From an uncultured Gammaproteobacteria bacterium (GTDB lineage: Bacteria; Pseudomonadota; Gammaproteobacteria; Ga0077536), in assembly GCA_938082545.1 (NCBI GenBank), contig CALKCL010000020.1, forward strand, positions 1 through 57,693: a stretch of 57,693 nt of DNA, written 5' to 3'. Within the stretch, counting starts at the first letter, position 1; each line of letters begins with the position of its first letter. Of this stretch, positions 34,883 through 43,732 are shown piece after piece. The notes beneath the pieces were generated by a model. It worked only from the letters and a program-made list of their open reading frames with translations, made no database searches and had not been told where the DNA came from. A program made the position numbers and the translations under genes.

Positions 34883-35208
34883 ATGAGCCGAATCTCCAGT
34901 TTATTGCTAATCCAACTAGTTATGTTATCTCAAGTCTCGGCTGATAGTCGCCAATGTTGCGCCGAAGCGGGCGGATTGCGCATTGAATTAAGTACGCAGT
35001 CTGAATTTACTTATTCTGGCGAGGCTGTTGGCTTTGCAAGAGTTACTTCGCTTACTATGTGTGAGCGACTGGTCGGTGAGACAGTAGAGATAAGATTGCA
35101 ATAGAGGAACTGACAGTATCTGCGGGAACGGAAGATACTTTTCCAGGTACCTCCATTGGTAACTCTGAGCGCAAGACAGGTCATCAGCGACTTAAAAAAA
35201 TTAAATAG
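34883..35208 (+). pseudogene. Small secreted protein, probably frameshifted
   Basis: From the ATG at 34883 a signal peptide (MSRISSLLLIQLVMLSQVSA) and a Cys-containing segment (RQCCAEAGGL) are seen, and the frame stops at 35102-35104. In another frame it continues DKIAIEELTVSAG-TEDTFPGTSIGN to a TAG at 35206-35208. No family recognised. It may be a decayed gene, or two unrelated frames; confidence is low. Confidence 0.3.
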
Positions 35209-35211
35209 TAC

Positions 35212-35901
35212 CTAACTATCTGGAGTTGGGATAATGCCAGTAAGTGAAGCTCGAGCCGAAATCTCAATCCAGTTCCCATCAGGATCTGTGACGAACCCAT
35301 ATCGAGCAATCTTTCCTATTGTACGAGGATTTTGAGTAATCAAACCGCCCTTTTCTTTGATAGCGGCGCACTCCAAATCTGCATCATAGATCTGCACGGT
35401 GAGATATCGGAAGTTTGGCCCCACAAAGCTGTCTGTTTTATAGCCAGCATGGCCTTTTGTTATGAACAGGATGGTGTCGCCACATTGCAGAGAGTTGGTT
35501 GCGACGAGATCAAAACCCATAACATCAGTATAAAATTCCACCATATTTTTTGGGTTGGCTGTGGAGATTTCTATCCCGATCCCGACTATACCATCAGTCC
35601 CGGGAGTAACGAGTGATACAAAGTCACCGCCAGGGTGTTTAAGCAGTTGATTAGGTAGGTCGGCGCTCGCAATTTTCAGATGCTTGTATCCGGAGGCGGG
35701 TTCGTTTTGAAATGGCTTAGCATGATGGTTCACTTTTATCACTGAACCATGAGCATCATATCTGTGCTGTGTTATATCTTTGTTGAACTTGAGTTCATGA
35801 TCGAGCTTAAGTCCTACTGTCTTGCTCCAAAAGTTGTGATGCCTATCAATATCATTAGTGAAAAGCCCAATATCTAAATGATTTTTTGCTAGTCTGAGCA
35901 T
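35212..35901 (-). CDS. Two-domain VOC family protein (glyoxalase/dioxygenase type)
   Basis: The 229-residue protein has two betaalphabetabetabeta modules. The first begins NHLDIGLFTNDIDRHHNFWSKTVGL with H8 a likely metal ligand; the second begins GIGIEISTANPKNMVEFYTDVMGFD and ends with TDPDGNWIEI. Vicinal-oxygen-chelate proteins of this size include extradiol ring-cleavage dioxygenases and glyoxalases. It is the last gene of a six-gene minus operon with two LLM oxygenases and a maleylacetate-reductase-like dehydrogenase, which supports a ring-cleavage or detoxification role. Specific reaction unknown. Confidence 0.78.
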   Translation of the reverse strand: MLRLAKNHLDIGLFTNDIDRHHNFWSKTVGLKLDHELKFNKDITQHRYDAHGSVIKVNHHAKPFQNEPASGYKHLKIASADLPNQLLKHPGGDFVSLVTPGTDGIVGIGIEISTANPKNMVEFYTDVMGFDLVATNSLQCGDTILFITKGHAGYKTDSFVGPNFRYLTVQIYDADLECAAIKEKGGLITQNPRTIGKIARYGFVTDPDGNWIEISARASLTGIIPTPDS

Positions 35902-35921
35902 CTGTTCTGCCTTTACGTTTC

Positions 35922-36989
35922 TTAAAGTAAATCCATAGCGCCATTATCAAGTGCTTGGTACGCGCCATCAGTCACCATTTTTATGAACAGGCGGTCTCCT
36001 CGATCTGACCGCTTCACGATGACTGCCGCAGCAATAGCTACAGCCAATACCGCAAAGCTGTAGTGCATGTAATCATTCTTGAGCTGACTTAGTTCATAGT
36101 TTGAGACTCCTTCCGCTAAGAGCGTCTGATGGTATTCGCGGAGGAGATCGTGTTCTACTGCCTGTCTGGTATCTCTGTTAAATGCACTGCCTATGAAATA
36201 CGCAACATCCATACCTGTTGAGAGGTAATTACTTGTTTGCCAATCAACCACGGCGACTTGTTTTTCACTGAATAGCATGTTGTCGACGCGGAAATCATTA
36301 TGCGAAAAGGACTTTGGACCACTTCGAGGTTGATTCCATTTTTCGTGAGAGGCCACGTATTGGTCACACACCTGTATCACTCTGGGATCCATTTGGTTTC
36401 CATGATTGGCCCGAAAATAATCCCATGAGCTGTGTATTAGATCAGTCGTATAAAAGCCTTGAGCACCATTAGGAACATATAGCCAGTCTTGCTTTTCCAA
36501 TAAATGATCATTCCAAAACGCAGCGTGTAAGAAAGCAGCCTCTTTCATTGCTAGCCGAGCATCATTGACAGAGCAACCAGCCATATGGTCGCCAGCAGTC
36601 GCAGGTGCAAGATCTTCGAGTAAAAGAACGAAGTTGTTCTCTTGATCTATTTCCGCTGCATAGCATTTAGGGGTTTTTGTTTTTGTTCTATCTGCAAGCT
36701 CCCTATAGAACATCACTTCTCCACGATAGAATCCCATGTCTTTGCCAGTTGTAGCCGCGATCTCACTGTCGGAAGGGAACTTCCCGACAAGTGTTTTTGG
36801 GTGCTCAAGAGACTGATCGCCGTTATACTCGATGATAAATCGCCTTGTTTCTCCAAGTTGGCCGGTACCCACTTTCTCAACCGAAAAGCTTTTGATCTCC
36901 GCTTTAACACCAGAGTTTGATAATGCTTGCTCAAGCCATTCAATAGTGACTTCATTTGGACCTAAGACCTGTAGCTTGTTCGCAATCAT
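35922..36989 (-). CDS. Phosphotransferase-like kinase (APH/choline kinase fold)
   Basis: The 355-residue protein carries the Brenner motif HNDFRVDNMLF (catalytic Asp in HND, metal Asn) and VAVVDWQT (the DFG-like aspartate). This is the aminoglycoside-phosphotransferase/choline-kinase-like fold, using ATP to phosphorylate small molecules; some relatives act on CoA-linked or hydroxy substrates. I start at 36989, four bases after a GGAAGGAAA site; the first in-frame alternative at 37010 lacks one. It is preceded by LLM and followed by VOC in the operon. Substrate unknown. Confidence 0.8.
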   Translation of the reverse strand: MIANKLQVLGPNEVTIEWLEQALSNSGVKAEIKSFSVEKVGTGQLGETRRFIIEYNGDQSLEHPKTLVGKFPSDSEIAATTGKDMGFYRGEVMFYRELADRTKTKTPKCYAAEIDQENNFVLLLEDLAPATAGDHMAGCSVNDARLAMKEAAFLHAAFWNDHLLEKQDWLYVPNGAQGFYTTDLIHSSWDYFRANHGNQMDPRVIQVCDQYVASHEKWNQPRSGPKSFSHNDFRVDNMLFSEKQVAVVDWQTSNYLSTGMDVAYFIGSAFNRDTRQAVEHDLLREYHQTLLAEGVSNYELSQLKNDYMHYSFAVLAVAIAAAVIVKRSDRGDRLFIKMVTDGAYQALDNGAMDLL

Positions 36990-37013
36990 AATTTCCTTCC
37001 GATGAGCCAAGGT

Positions 37014-38087
37014 TTAGAGTTTAGCTATAACCTCATTACCGAACTCTCTTATAATGTCTCTTGCATCAGTGCCACAGACATTGAGTGCAAGATTAGTGAT
37101 TCCTGCATCTTCAAGTTCTTTAACGCGGTCAATTATCTCGGCTGGAGAGCCTGTCAAAGTCGCAAGTTTTATTAACTCCGGGGTTAGATACTCGGCCTCG
37201 CCTTTTTGCAGTTTAGTAAGGTGTCCGGCATGCATCTCCTGATACCGCTTGCTCATAGGGGTTTTCATCTTCATGATCCGCTGGGTGTAATATTTTTTTG
37301 CTAATCCGGCTACTTCGGGAGGCGCAAACGGCCCCGGCATCATTTTTTTCGGATCCCAGTTTGTGTGTAATAGAAGTATCGCTGACGGCCCAACTTGTCT
37401 AATAACTCTTGGCGACATAATGTCTTCACCCGGTCTCAGTACACACCCACTTGTCAGATTTGTTGTATATAAAGACCTCATGTTCCGGCCGTGATCTTTT
37501 GCAGCTGCTTTTATCTGCGCGATCCCGGCTTTTATGTATTCTGGGTTCAATCCTATCGTTACCCAGCCATCGGCAAGCTCACCGACCATATCGTTTGCCT
37601 TAGGGCCATTGGACGCCATATATAATGGAATTCCGTCACGTACATTAATATAGCCTTCATTACGGTTTAAAAAACGTATGTCGCGCTCTATGGTGCCCTC
37701 GATATAGCGAGCTTCCTGTCCTTTAAGTAATTTTTTTATGACCTCGATTTCATGACGCATCGTTTTAAGTTTTGCAGGAGGCATGCCCATTACGTTCCTA
37801 CCCGTGAAACCAGAACCTACCCCCAATATGACTCTTCCAGGAGCAAGTTCGTTAATGGTGGCGATTGAATGAGCGGTCACTGGCGCGATGCGATTTCCCA
37901 GTATTGAAACAAGAGTGCCAAGTTTTATATAACGACTGTGTTCCGCAGCCAGTGCCATTGTCGCGTATACATCGCTGTAGCACATTTGGGAGTCATAGAA
38001 CCATGCATGGGTGAATCCATAGTCTTCCGCCATTTTTACGTCATGGTAAGCCCTAATATAGCTGGGGAAAGTAATTCCAAAATCCAT
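37014..38087 (-). CDS. LLM flavin/F420-type oxidoreductase (Mer-like)
   Basis: The 357-residue protein has a start DFGITFPSYIRAYHD and blocks YSDVYATMALAAEHS-RYIKLGTLVS, ELAPGRVILGVGSGFTGRN, then PLYMASNGPKANDMVGELADGWV. These match the methylenetetrahydromethanopterin reductase-like branch of the LLM superfamily, which uses F420 or FMN. Nothing here settles the cofactor. It starts 14 bases after the SRPBCC gene ends and is followed by the phosphotransferase. Confidence 0.82.
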   Translation of the reverse strand: MDFGITFPSYIRAYHDVKMAEDYGFTHAWFYDSQMCYSDVYATMALAAEHSRYIKLGTLVSILGNRIAPVTAHSIATINELAPGRVILGVGSGFTGRNVMGMPPAKLKTMRHEIEVIKKLLKGQEARYIEGTIERDIRFLNRNEGYINVRDGIPLYMASNGPKANDMVGELADGWVTIGLNPEYIKAGIAQIKAAAKDHGRNMRSLYTTNLTSGCVLRPGEDIMSPRVIRQVGPSAILLLHTNWDPKKMMPGPFAPPEVAGLAKKYYTQRIMKMKTPMSKRYQEMHAGHLTKLQKGEAEYLTPELIKLATLTGSPAEIIDRVKELEDAGITNLALNVCGTDARDIIREFGNEVIAKL

Positions 38088-38101
38088 TTTTTTTCCTTCT
38101 A

Positions 38102-38542
38102 TTACTGATTTTCTGAGAGTATGAGTTGTTCTGCATTATCTAATGCTAAGTTATATAGTCCGTTAAATGCGACGATAAGCTCCGCTTCATCTAATTCTGT
38201 ATCCCAGGTACTCTCCCAGGTCACCTCGCAAGAATCTTTTGAGATCGCTTTAACAGACATTCGCGCAAGATAGTTAGTTATTGGGATGGGGTTATCTCCA
38301 ACAACACAATAACTGAAAGACATTTTATCCAAATCGAACGTTTCTAGTCTTTCCGATATTCTGCCAGGGAAACCAGTTTCTGGTGCAAGATCTGCACTTC
38401 GTAGCGAGCCTACTCCGGATCCTTCTACTACAACCGGACCTACTCCGGGTATCCATTTGTCCGTACCCCCCCAGTTAGATACAAATTCCCAAGCTTTACT
38501 CGCTGGAACAGGCATGGCTTTTATAGCGGTGACATGAGGCAT
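38102..38542 (-). CDS. SRPBCC-family small protein
   Basis: The 146-residue protein begins VTAIKAMPVPASKAWEFVSNWGGTDKWIPG, the hallmark of START/Bet v1-like SRPBCC ligand-binding domains, and ends with a long C-terminal helix. Such proteins bind hydrophobic ligands such as polyketides or lipids, and some are cyclases or cofactor carriers. It lies between the dehydrogenase (57 bases upstream) and the LLM gene. Ligand unknown. Confidence 0.8.
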   Translation of the reverse strand: MPHVTAIKAMPVPASKAWEFVSNWGGTDKWIPGVGPVVVEGSGVGSLRSADLAPETGFPGRISERLETFDLDKMSFSYCVVGDNPIPITNYLARMSVKAISKDSCEVTWESTWDTELDEAELIVAFNGLYNLALDNAEQLILSENQ

Positions 38543-38599
38543 ATCGGTTCCTTTATGTTAATTACAGATGCATAAAGATATTACCTAATGAGCTCACTT

Positions 38600-39742
38600 T
38601 TACCAAGCGTCCTCAAGTAAGTTAAGAATATCTGCGGATGTCCCCAAAAATCTGGGGTTAGTTGCAATCCAGATATCGAGCATGGATTCTTCTGCAAGCG
38701 TGGGTAGCAAGTCCTTAGGTACCCCCGCATCTCTTAGCCGGCCCGGTAATTGAAGTTCTGAGACTAGTGATTGCACCTGATCAGCCAAAGGATGATTAAG
38801 ATTGCCCATCGCAGCAGCTAATATTTCTTGGCGATCGGCATTCGTTGAACTGTTGTATCGGAGAACATGCGGGAGCATGACACACGACGTTTCCCCGTGG
38901 GGCATCCCGGCCGTACCACCTAAAATATGACCAATGCCATGACTTGCTCCTAGATCTACCCCGTTAGCCACACCTTGTATGGAGAGCCATGAGCCAACTA
39001 AGCATTCTAAGCGGCTCATTTTGTCACTTGGGTCAGCTTTACATTTAGGTAGTGCGCTGGCTAACAGCTTTAGACCATGAAGAGAGCTAGCTTCCACTAA
39101 TGGATTAGCATTTATAGAGCAATATGTTTCTATCGCATGGTCAACCGCTCTTACACCCGTGCCAAAGAATAGTCGGTCTGGTGTGGCACTCGTCATTTCC
39201 GGATCTAAGATGACTATATTGGGAACCATTCCATTGTGGAAAAACAGTTCTTTCCTCGGTATCGTTTCATCGGTAATTCCAGCGAAACCGGTATACTCGC
39301 CAGCGGACAATGTCGTAGGTATTGCGATGTGTTTAATTTTTGGAGAATTTAGCTCATCGGACGCTAATTGGCTAATGCCATCCTTTGAACTCACTCCATT
39401 TTCGAGCGCTAGACAGGCAACTTTGGTAGTGTCACAAACAGAGCCTCCACCTAAAGTAACGACAATATTTGCACGTTTTTCCTTTAGTTCTTTTGCAAGT
39501 GTGATGACATCTTGGCGTGGTGAGTGAGCTTTGAGTCCTTTGACTTCGCCAACACATACTTTGCCTAATGCTTTTTTTACGACGCCTGCTAGTCCGTCAA
39601 TCTTTGTAAGACTAGTATTAGTTACAAACATCACCATTGGATCCGACGTATCACTGATCGCTTGGTTAAGTGCCTCAATTAACTCCTTCCCGTAGATTAC
39701 TTCCTGTATCGCACCTGTTTTGTAGTGGCCTTTGAAATTCAT
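38600..39742 (-). CDS. Iron-containing alcohol dehydrogenase, maleylacetate reductase-like
   Basis: The 380-residue protein has the group III dehydrogenase layout: GGGSVCDTTK NAD site (98-107), and the C-terminal GASHGIGHILGGTAGMPHGETS with H268, H272 and H282. This segment matches maleylacetate reductases much better than classical alcohol dehydrogenases. At the place where FucO has an iron-binding Asp the sequence reads R198 in GVRAVDHAIE, so metal binding may be altered. Maleylacetate reductase funnels hydroxyquinol or chlorocatechol products into the oxoadipate route; that suits the VOC and LLM neighbours. Substrate unproven. Confidence 0.82.
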   Translation of the reverse strand: MNFKGHYKTGAIQEVIYGKELIEALNQAISDTSDPMVMFVTNTSLTKIDGLAGVVKKALGKVCVGEVKGLKAHSPRQDVITLAKELKEKRANIVVTLGGGSVCDTTKVACLALENGVSSKDGISQLASDELNSPKIKHIAIPTTLSAGEYTGFAGITDETIPRKELFFHNGMVPNIVILDPEMTSATPDRLFFGTGVRAVDHAIETYCSINANPLVEASSLHGLKLLASALPKCKADPSDKMSRLECLVGSWLSIQGVANGVDLGASHGIGHILGGTAGMPHGETSCVMLPHVLRYNSSTNADRQEILAAAMGNLNHPLADQVQSLVSELQLPGRLRDAGVPKDLLPTLAEESMLDIWIATNPRFLGTSADILNLLEDAW

Positions 39743-39761
39743 ATGTCTGCTACTCCTTGGT

Positions 39762-40838
39762 CTAGCTTAATTTGCTGATGACGCCCATCTCATACAATAG
39801 AGGCATTATTTCTTTCCTAAATCTTATCGTATCCTGCAGATATGCTTGAAATATCATAAGTACTCCTTTTAACCCTGCATCATGCATAGTTTTTATCTTT
39901 GTCGCGACTTGTTCAGCAGTGCCAATGACATGAACAGCGCCAGCCCCTACCGTCATCATGTCTAGTGTGAATTGATCAAACGATCCACTGCCGATTGCTA
40001 GGCCATCTAGCCAATTTTGGGCCGCAACTTCATCTTTTTGAGCAATAATTTTCTCCAACTCATTTTGAGCTTCGTCTTCGGAATCACGCCATAGAACAAA
40101 CGGGAAAGCGGCACATTCGACTTGTTTTTGTTTTTTGGCTGCTCGCAGAGAGATATCCTCCACAATCGAGGAAATCGCCTCAATGGTTGGTGTAGAGATA
40201 AAGGCCCAGTCGCATAAGCTAGTGGTCATTTCCTTCGCATCTTCGGATGTGCCAGCATTCGCTATTTCAGGCATCCGTTTCGGCTGAGGCAAGCAGTATC
40301 CATCTGTGACGTCATACCAAGCTGAGTGGTGATTAAAAGTGCCCGGTGTATCTGCCCATAAACCCTTCAGAATTTCAATAAATGCAGCAGTTCGCTGGTA
40401 GCGCTCTTCATGCGGTAGGAGTTTAACTCCCATCATTCCAAATTCCTTTTCACTCCACCCGCTTACTAAATTTACTCCCCATCTACCCCCGCTAATGTGA
40501 TCTAGAGTCGCTCCCATTTTTGCGACTACTACCGGATTAAAGACCGGGACATGAACGGTTGAGAAAATTTTGATTTTAGAAGTGACGGCCAATAACGCTG
40601 CGGCCCATGTCATCGTTTCTAATGAAGTCCCTAGATAATCTGTCTCTCCTCCAAATCCGCGCCATCGGCTGACGGGAAACAAGAGCTCAAAACCTGCGCT
40701 TTCGGCAGCAAGCGCTATACTTTTATTCGACTCATAAGGCCACTCATCTTCGACTATCCGATAAGTTGAGATTGCAGACATGTTCGAGCAATTTGGCATG
40801 AACAATCCGAGTTTCAAATAATCTTCAATTGACGACAA
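39762..40838 (-). CDS. LLM flavin monooxygenase, SsuD/RutA/SfnG-like
   Basis: The 358-residue protein has the same design as the LLM at 19151: KLGLFMPNCSNMSAIST strand 1, RWRGFGGETDYLGTSLETMTWAA, RWGVNLVSGWSEKEFGMMG and a C-terminal GTAEQVATKI. This is the FMNH2-dependent group that attacks sulphonates, sulphones or heterocycles. It is the first gene of the six-gene minus operon and ends 20 bases before the dehydrogenase start. Divergent from the CoA-transferase at 41066. Confidence 0.85.
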   Translation of the reverse strand: MSSIEDYLKLGLFMPNCSNMSAISTYRIVEDEWPYESNKSIALAAESAGFELLFPVSRWRGFGGETDYLGTSLETMTWAAALLAVTSKIKIFSTVHVPVFNPVVVAKMGATLDHISGGRWGVNLVSGWSEKEFGMMGVKLLPHEERYQRTAAFIEILKGLWADTPGTFNHHSAWYDVTDGYCLPQPKRMPEIANAGTSEDAKEMTTSLCDWAFISTPTIEAISSIVEDISLRAAKKQKQVECAAFPFVLWRDSEDEAQNELEKIIAQKDEVAAQNWLDGLAIGSGSFDQFTLDMMTVGAGAVHVIGTAEQVATKIKTMHDAGLKGVLMIFQAYLQDTIRFRKEIMPLLYEMGVISKLS

Positions 40839-41065
40839 TTTTTAATTCCTTTCTCTCAACAGCCTGGGGAGCATTAAATTTCTGCACTAACAGCTAAGAA
40901 TATATCGCGGTTTCCAAGTTTTCGGGTTAAGTATCTAGCTAGTGTTTTAGTATCCGCTTCTTGCGGTAATATACAGAACATATTCTAACTATAAACAATT
41001 TATTGAGTGCAAAAACGTTTAAATCACGATAGGTTGAAATATCTTTAAGTCGGGGAGCGTAAATT

Positions 41066-42271
41066 ATGTTGATGCTTGAGGGAGTGAAGGTGCTAGACCT
41101 GACCCAGTATCTGGCAGGGCCAACGGTAGGAAGACTAATGGCTGAGATGGGTGCTGAGATTTACAAAGTAGAAATCGGTCCAAGTGGAGATCCCTCTAGA
41201 GGACTTCCTATTACTGAAGATGGGCGAAGCGGTTATTTTATTCAGCAGAATAGAGGAAAAAAAAGCATCGGGCTTGACCTGCGAAATCCAGAGAGTGTTG
41301 GCATACTTCATGATTTAATTCGAAAGGTAGATGTCATAGTTGAGAACTTTGGTCCAGGAGTGATGGAGAAAAAATCACTTGCTTGGTCAGATGTGCAGAA
41401 AATAAACCCTGAAGTAGTCATGGCTTCCATTTCTGCTTATGGCAGAGAAAGCCCTTTGTCTCACAAAACTGGATTTGATTGGGCTGCGCAGGCATTTTCT
41501 GGACTTATGCATATGAATGGAGAGCGCGACGGCCCACCATTACCCGTCGGCATAGGTATCGCAGATGTTGGAAGCGGGGTACATGCTTTCTCCGCAATCG
41601 GTTATGCCTTGTTTCATCGGTCTCGGACCGGGAGAGGTCAGTGGCTAGATATTAGTATGGTGGATGCGATGTTTCATAATCACGATATCTCTTTGCAGGG
41701 CTACTCGCTTACAGATGGTAAGTTTAGGCCTCACCGTCAAGGTGCTCACCATGAGTTAATAGCACCTTTTGGCACTTTTAAAGGTCCTTCGGGGTATATT
41801 GTAATTTTAACGCTTCAGCCTCAATGGAAGAACGTATGTGTTGCTATTGGTCGACCTGATCTGGAATTGGACCCTCGGTATCGTGAACCAAAGGATAGAG
41901 GGGCTAGGCAGGGTGAAATTATCGAAATAATTGAGGCATGGATGGCAACTTTCCCGAACAATGAGAGCATCTTAAATCATTTAGATGAACATCGGGTACC
42001 CACTGCCCCGGTTATGGATCCCGTTGATGCGATCAATCACCCATATTTCAGGGAGCGAGGTATGATCAAGGAAATTGATGACCCTATTATGGGTAAGCTT
42101 ACAATCCCTGGTTTCCCTCTTAGGTTCTCGGACCAGCCTGAAAGGCTCGAGCTAGTAGCACCTACTTTGGGCCAACATAATCAAGAAATTCTTGAACAGG
42201 TTTTAGATTATTCCGAAGAAAAAATAAACGATCTTAAGGCGTCCGGAGTATTAGTTTCTGGTCCTCGCTAA
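41066..42271 (+). CDS. CaiB/BaiF family III CoA-transferase
   Basis: The 401-residue protein begins MLMLEGVKVLDLTQYLAGPTVGR, then AEMGAEIYKVE and RGKKSIGLDLRNPES, and has the catalytic-region aspartate in WLDISMVDAM. Family members transfer CoA between acids in catabolic pathways (formyl, carnitine or bile-acid type). No racemase-type GHDINY motif is seen here, so transferase is favoured over racemase. It precedes an amidase by 29 bases, suggesting that an acid released by amide hydrolysis is activated. Confidence 0.85.
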   Translation: MLMLEGVKVLDLTQYLAGPTVGRLMAEMGAEIYKVEIGPSGDPSRGLPITEDGRSGYFIQQNRGKKSIGLDLRNPESVGILHDLIRKVDVIVENFGPGVMEKKSLAWSDVQKINPEVVMASISAYGRESPLSHKTGFDWAAQAFSGLMHMNGERDGPPLPVGIGIADVGSGVHAFSAIGYALFHRSRTGRGQWLDISMVDAMFHNHDISLQGYSLTDGKFRPHRQGAHHELIAPFGTFKGPSGYIVILTLQPQWKNVCVAIGRPDLELDPRYREPKDRGARQGEIIEIIEAWMATFPNNESILNHLDEHRVPTAPVMDPVDAINHPYFRERGMIKEIDDPIMGKLTIPGFPLRFSDQPERLELVAPTLGQHNQEILEQVLDYSEEKINDLKASGVLVSGPR

Positions 42272-42300
42272 AAAGAATAGAAAGGGAAGAGGAAAGTAAA

Positions 42301-43722
42301 ATGCATGAGATTTTGAAGTGTTCGATGATCGAGCAAGCCAGATTAGTGAAGACCGGGAAAGTATCCGCTGGCGAGTTACTCGACGCAGCTATAGAGCGTA
42401 TTGAAGCCGTGAATCCACAATTGAACGCGGTTGTCCTTCCCATGTACGATTTAGCTCAAAACGCCTTGTCTGAGCTAAAAGGTAGTGAACCTTATGCAGG
42501 AGTTCCTATGCTCCTCAAAGACGTTTTAGCTGAGTATGCCGGTTCTCCAATGACAGAGGGATCACGCTTCCTGCAGGGATATGTCTCGCCTCGAGATTCT
42601 GAGTTGGTTCGACGTTATCGTAACGCTGGTTTCATCATATGTGGTAAAACTAATTCTCCTGAATTTGCATCAATGCCTACGACAGAGCCGGAGTTATATG
42701 GTCCTACAAAAAACCCTTGGGACCTTTCCCGTTCGCCGGGAGGTTCCTCCGGAGGGTCAGCTGCAGCAGTAGCTTCCGGGATGGTTTCTGTCGCACATGC
42801 AAATGACGGTGGCGGATCGACGCGCGTGCCGGCATCGGCTTGTGGCTTGGTTGGTTTGAAAGGGACTCGAGGACGGAACCCCATGGGACCGGATTATGGT
42901 GAGATTGGGGCTGCTGGTTTATTATCTGAGCATGTAGTCACCAGAACGGTTGCAGACAGCGCTGCGATGCTAGATGTGACAGCCGGATCAGATTTAGGAG
43001 CGCCATTTGGGTCTCCTCCTAAGCCAAAGTCTTTTTTGGATCTTGTGAACAGAGCACCTAGAAAGCTGCGCATAGCATTTTCTGATCAACCTGTCTTAAG
43101 TACTCCGGTGCATAGCGATTGTGTGACCGCCGTGCACGATATAGCAGCTCTTTGTGAAGAATTAGGACATGATGTCGTGGAAGCGAAGCCTGAGGTAGAT
43201 GCGGAGCATTTCAACCAATTTTTCTCCACTATTTGGTTAGCGATGGTTGGTTGGATGATACGCGATTGGGAGCGTCGTCTTGGCCGAAAAGCGGAACCTG
43301 AATTCTTTGAGAGACATACATGGAAAATGTACTTATTAGATATGGAAAGGCGTCCTTCTGATCTACTGCTTGCGATTCACGATATGCATAAATTTGGACG
43401 TGATGTTGCTCCCTTTTTTGAAAAATATGACGTATGGCTGACGCCAACATTGACTGAGCCTCCTCCATTACTAGGACATTTTGATTTCGATCCTAAGAAT
43501 CGCCGACAAGCCACTGAAAGGTTAGAGCAATTTCCGCGATTTACATCTTTTGCAAATGTCACAGGGCAACCCGCTATTTCTTTGCCGCTGCACTGGAGTA
43601 ACACTAGCCTCCCAATTGGTGTCCAGTTTATTGGTCGCTATGCGGATGAGGGGACTTTATTTCAGTTGGCAGGTCAACTAGAGGAAAGTCGCCCTTGGGC
43701 TCACCGTTGGCCGCAGATATAA
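42301..43722 (+). CDS. Amidase-signature family amidase
   Basis: The 473-residue enzyme has the Ser-cisSer-Lys triad in place: K73 in PMLLKDVL, S149 in SPGGSSGG and S173 in DGGGSTRVP. It hydrolyses carboxamides to acid plus ammonia or amine; the sequence resembles fatty acid/aryl-amidase-type enzymes. It lies between CoA-transferase and hydantoinase A on the same strand (gaps 29 and 10 bases). The three may form a pathway for amides or cyclic imides. The exact substrate is unknown. Confidence 0.88.
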   Translation: MHEILKCSMIEQARLVKTGKVSAGELLDAAIERIEAVNPQLNAVVLPMYDLAQNALSELKGSEPYAGVPMLLKDVLAEYAGSPMTEGSRFLQGYVSPRDSELVRRYRNAGFIICGKTNSPEFASMPTTEPELYGPTKNPWDLSRSPGGSSGGSAAAVASGMVSVAHANDGGGSTRVPASACGLVGLKGTRGRNPMGPDYGEIGAAGLLSEHVVTRTVADSAAMLDVTAGSDLGAPFGSPPKPKSFLDLVNRAPRKLRIAFSDQPVLSTPVHSDCVTAVHDIAALCEELGHDVVEAKPEVDAEHFNQFFSTIWLAMVGWMIRDWERRLGRKAEPEFFERHTWKMYLLDMERRPSDLLLAIHDMHKFGRDVAPFFEKYDVWLTPTLTEPPPLLGHFDFDPKNRRQATERLEQFPRFTSFANVTGQPAISLPLHWSNTSLPIGVQFIGRYADEGTLFQLAGQLEESRPWAHRWPQI

Positions 43723-43732
43723 GGGTGTTGCC

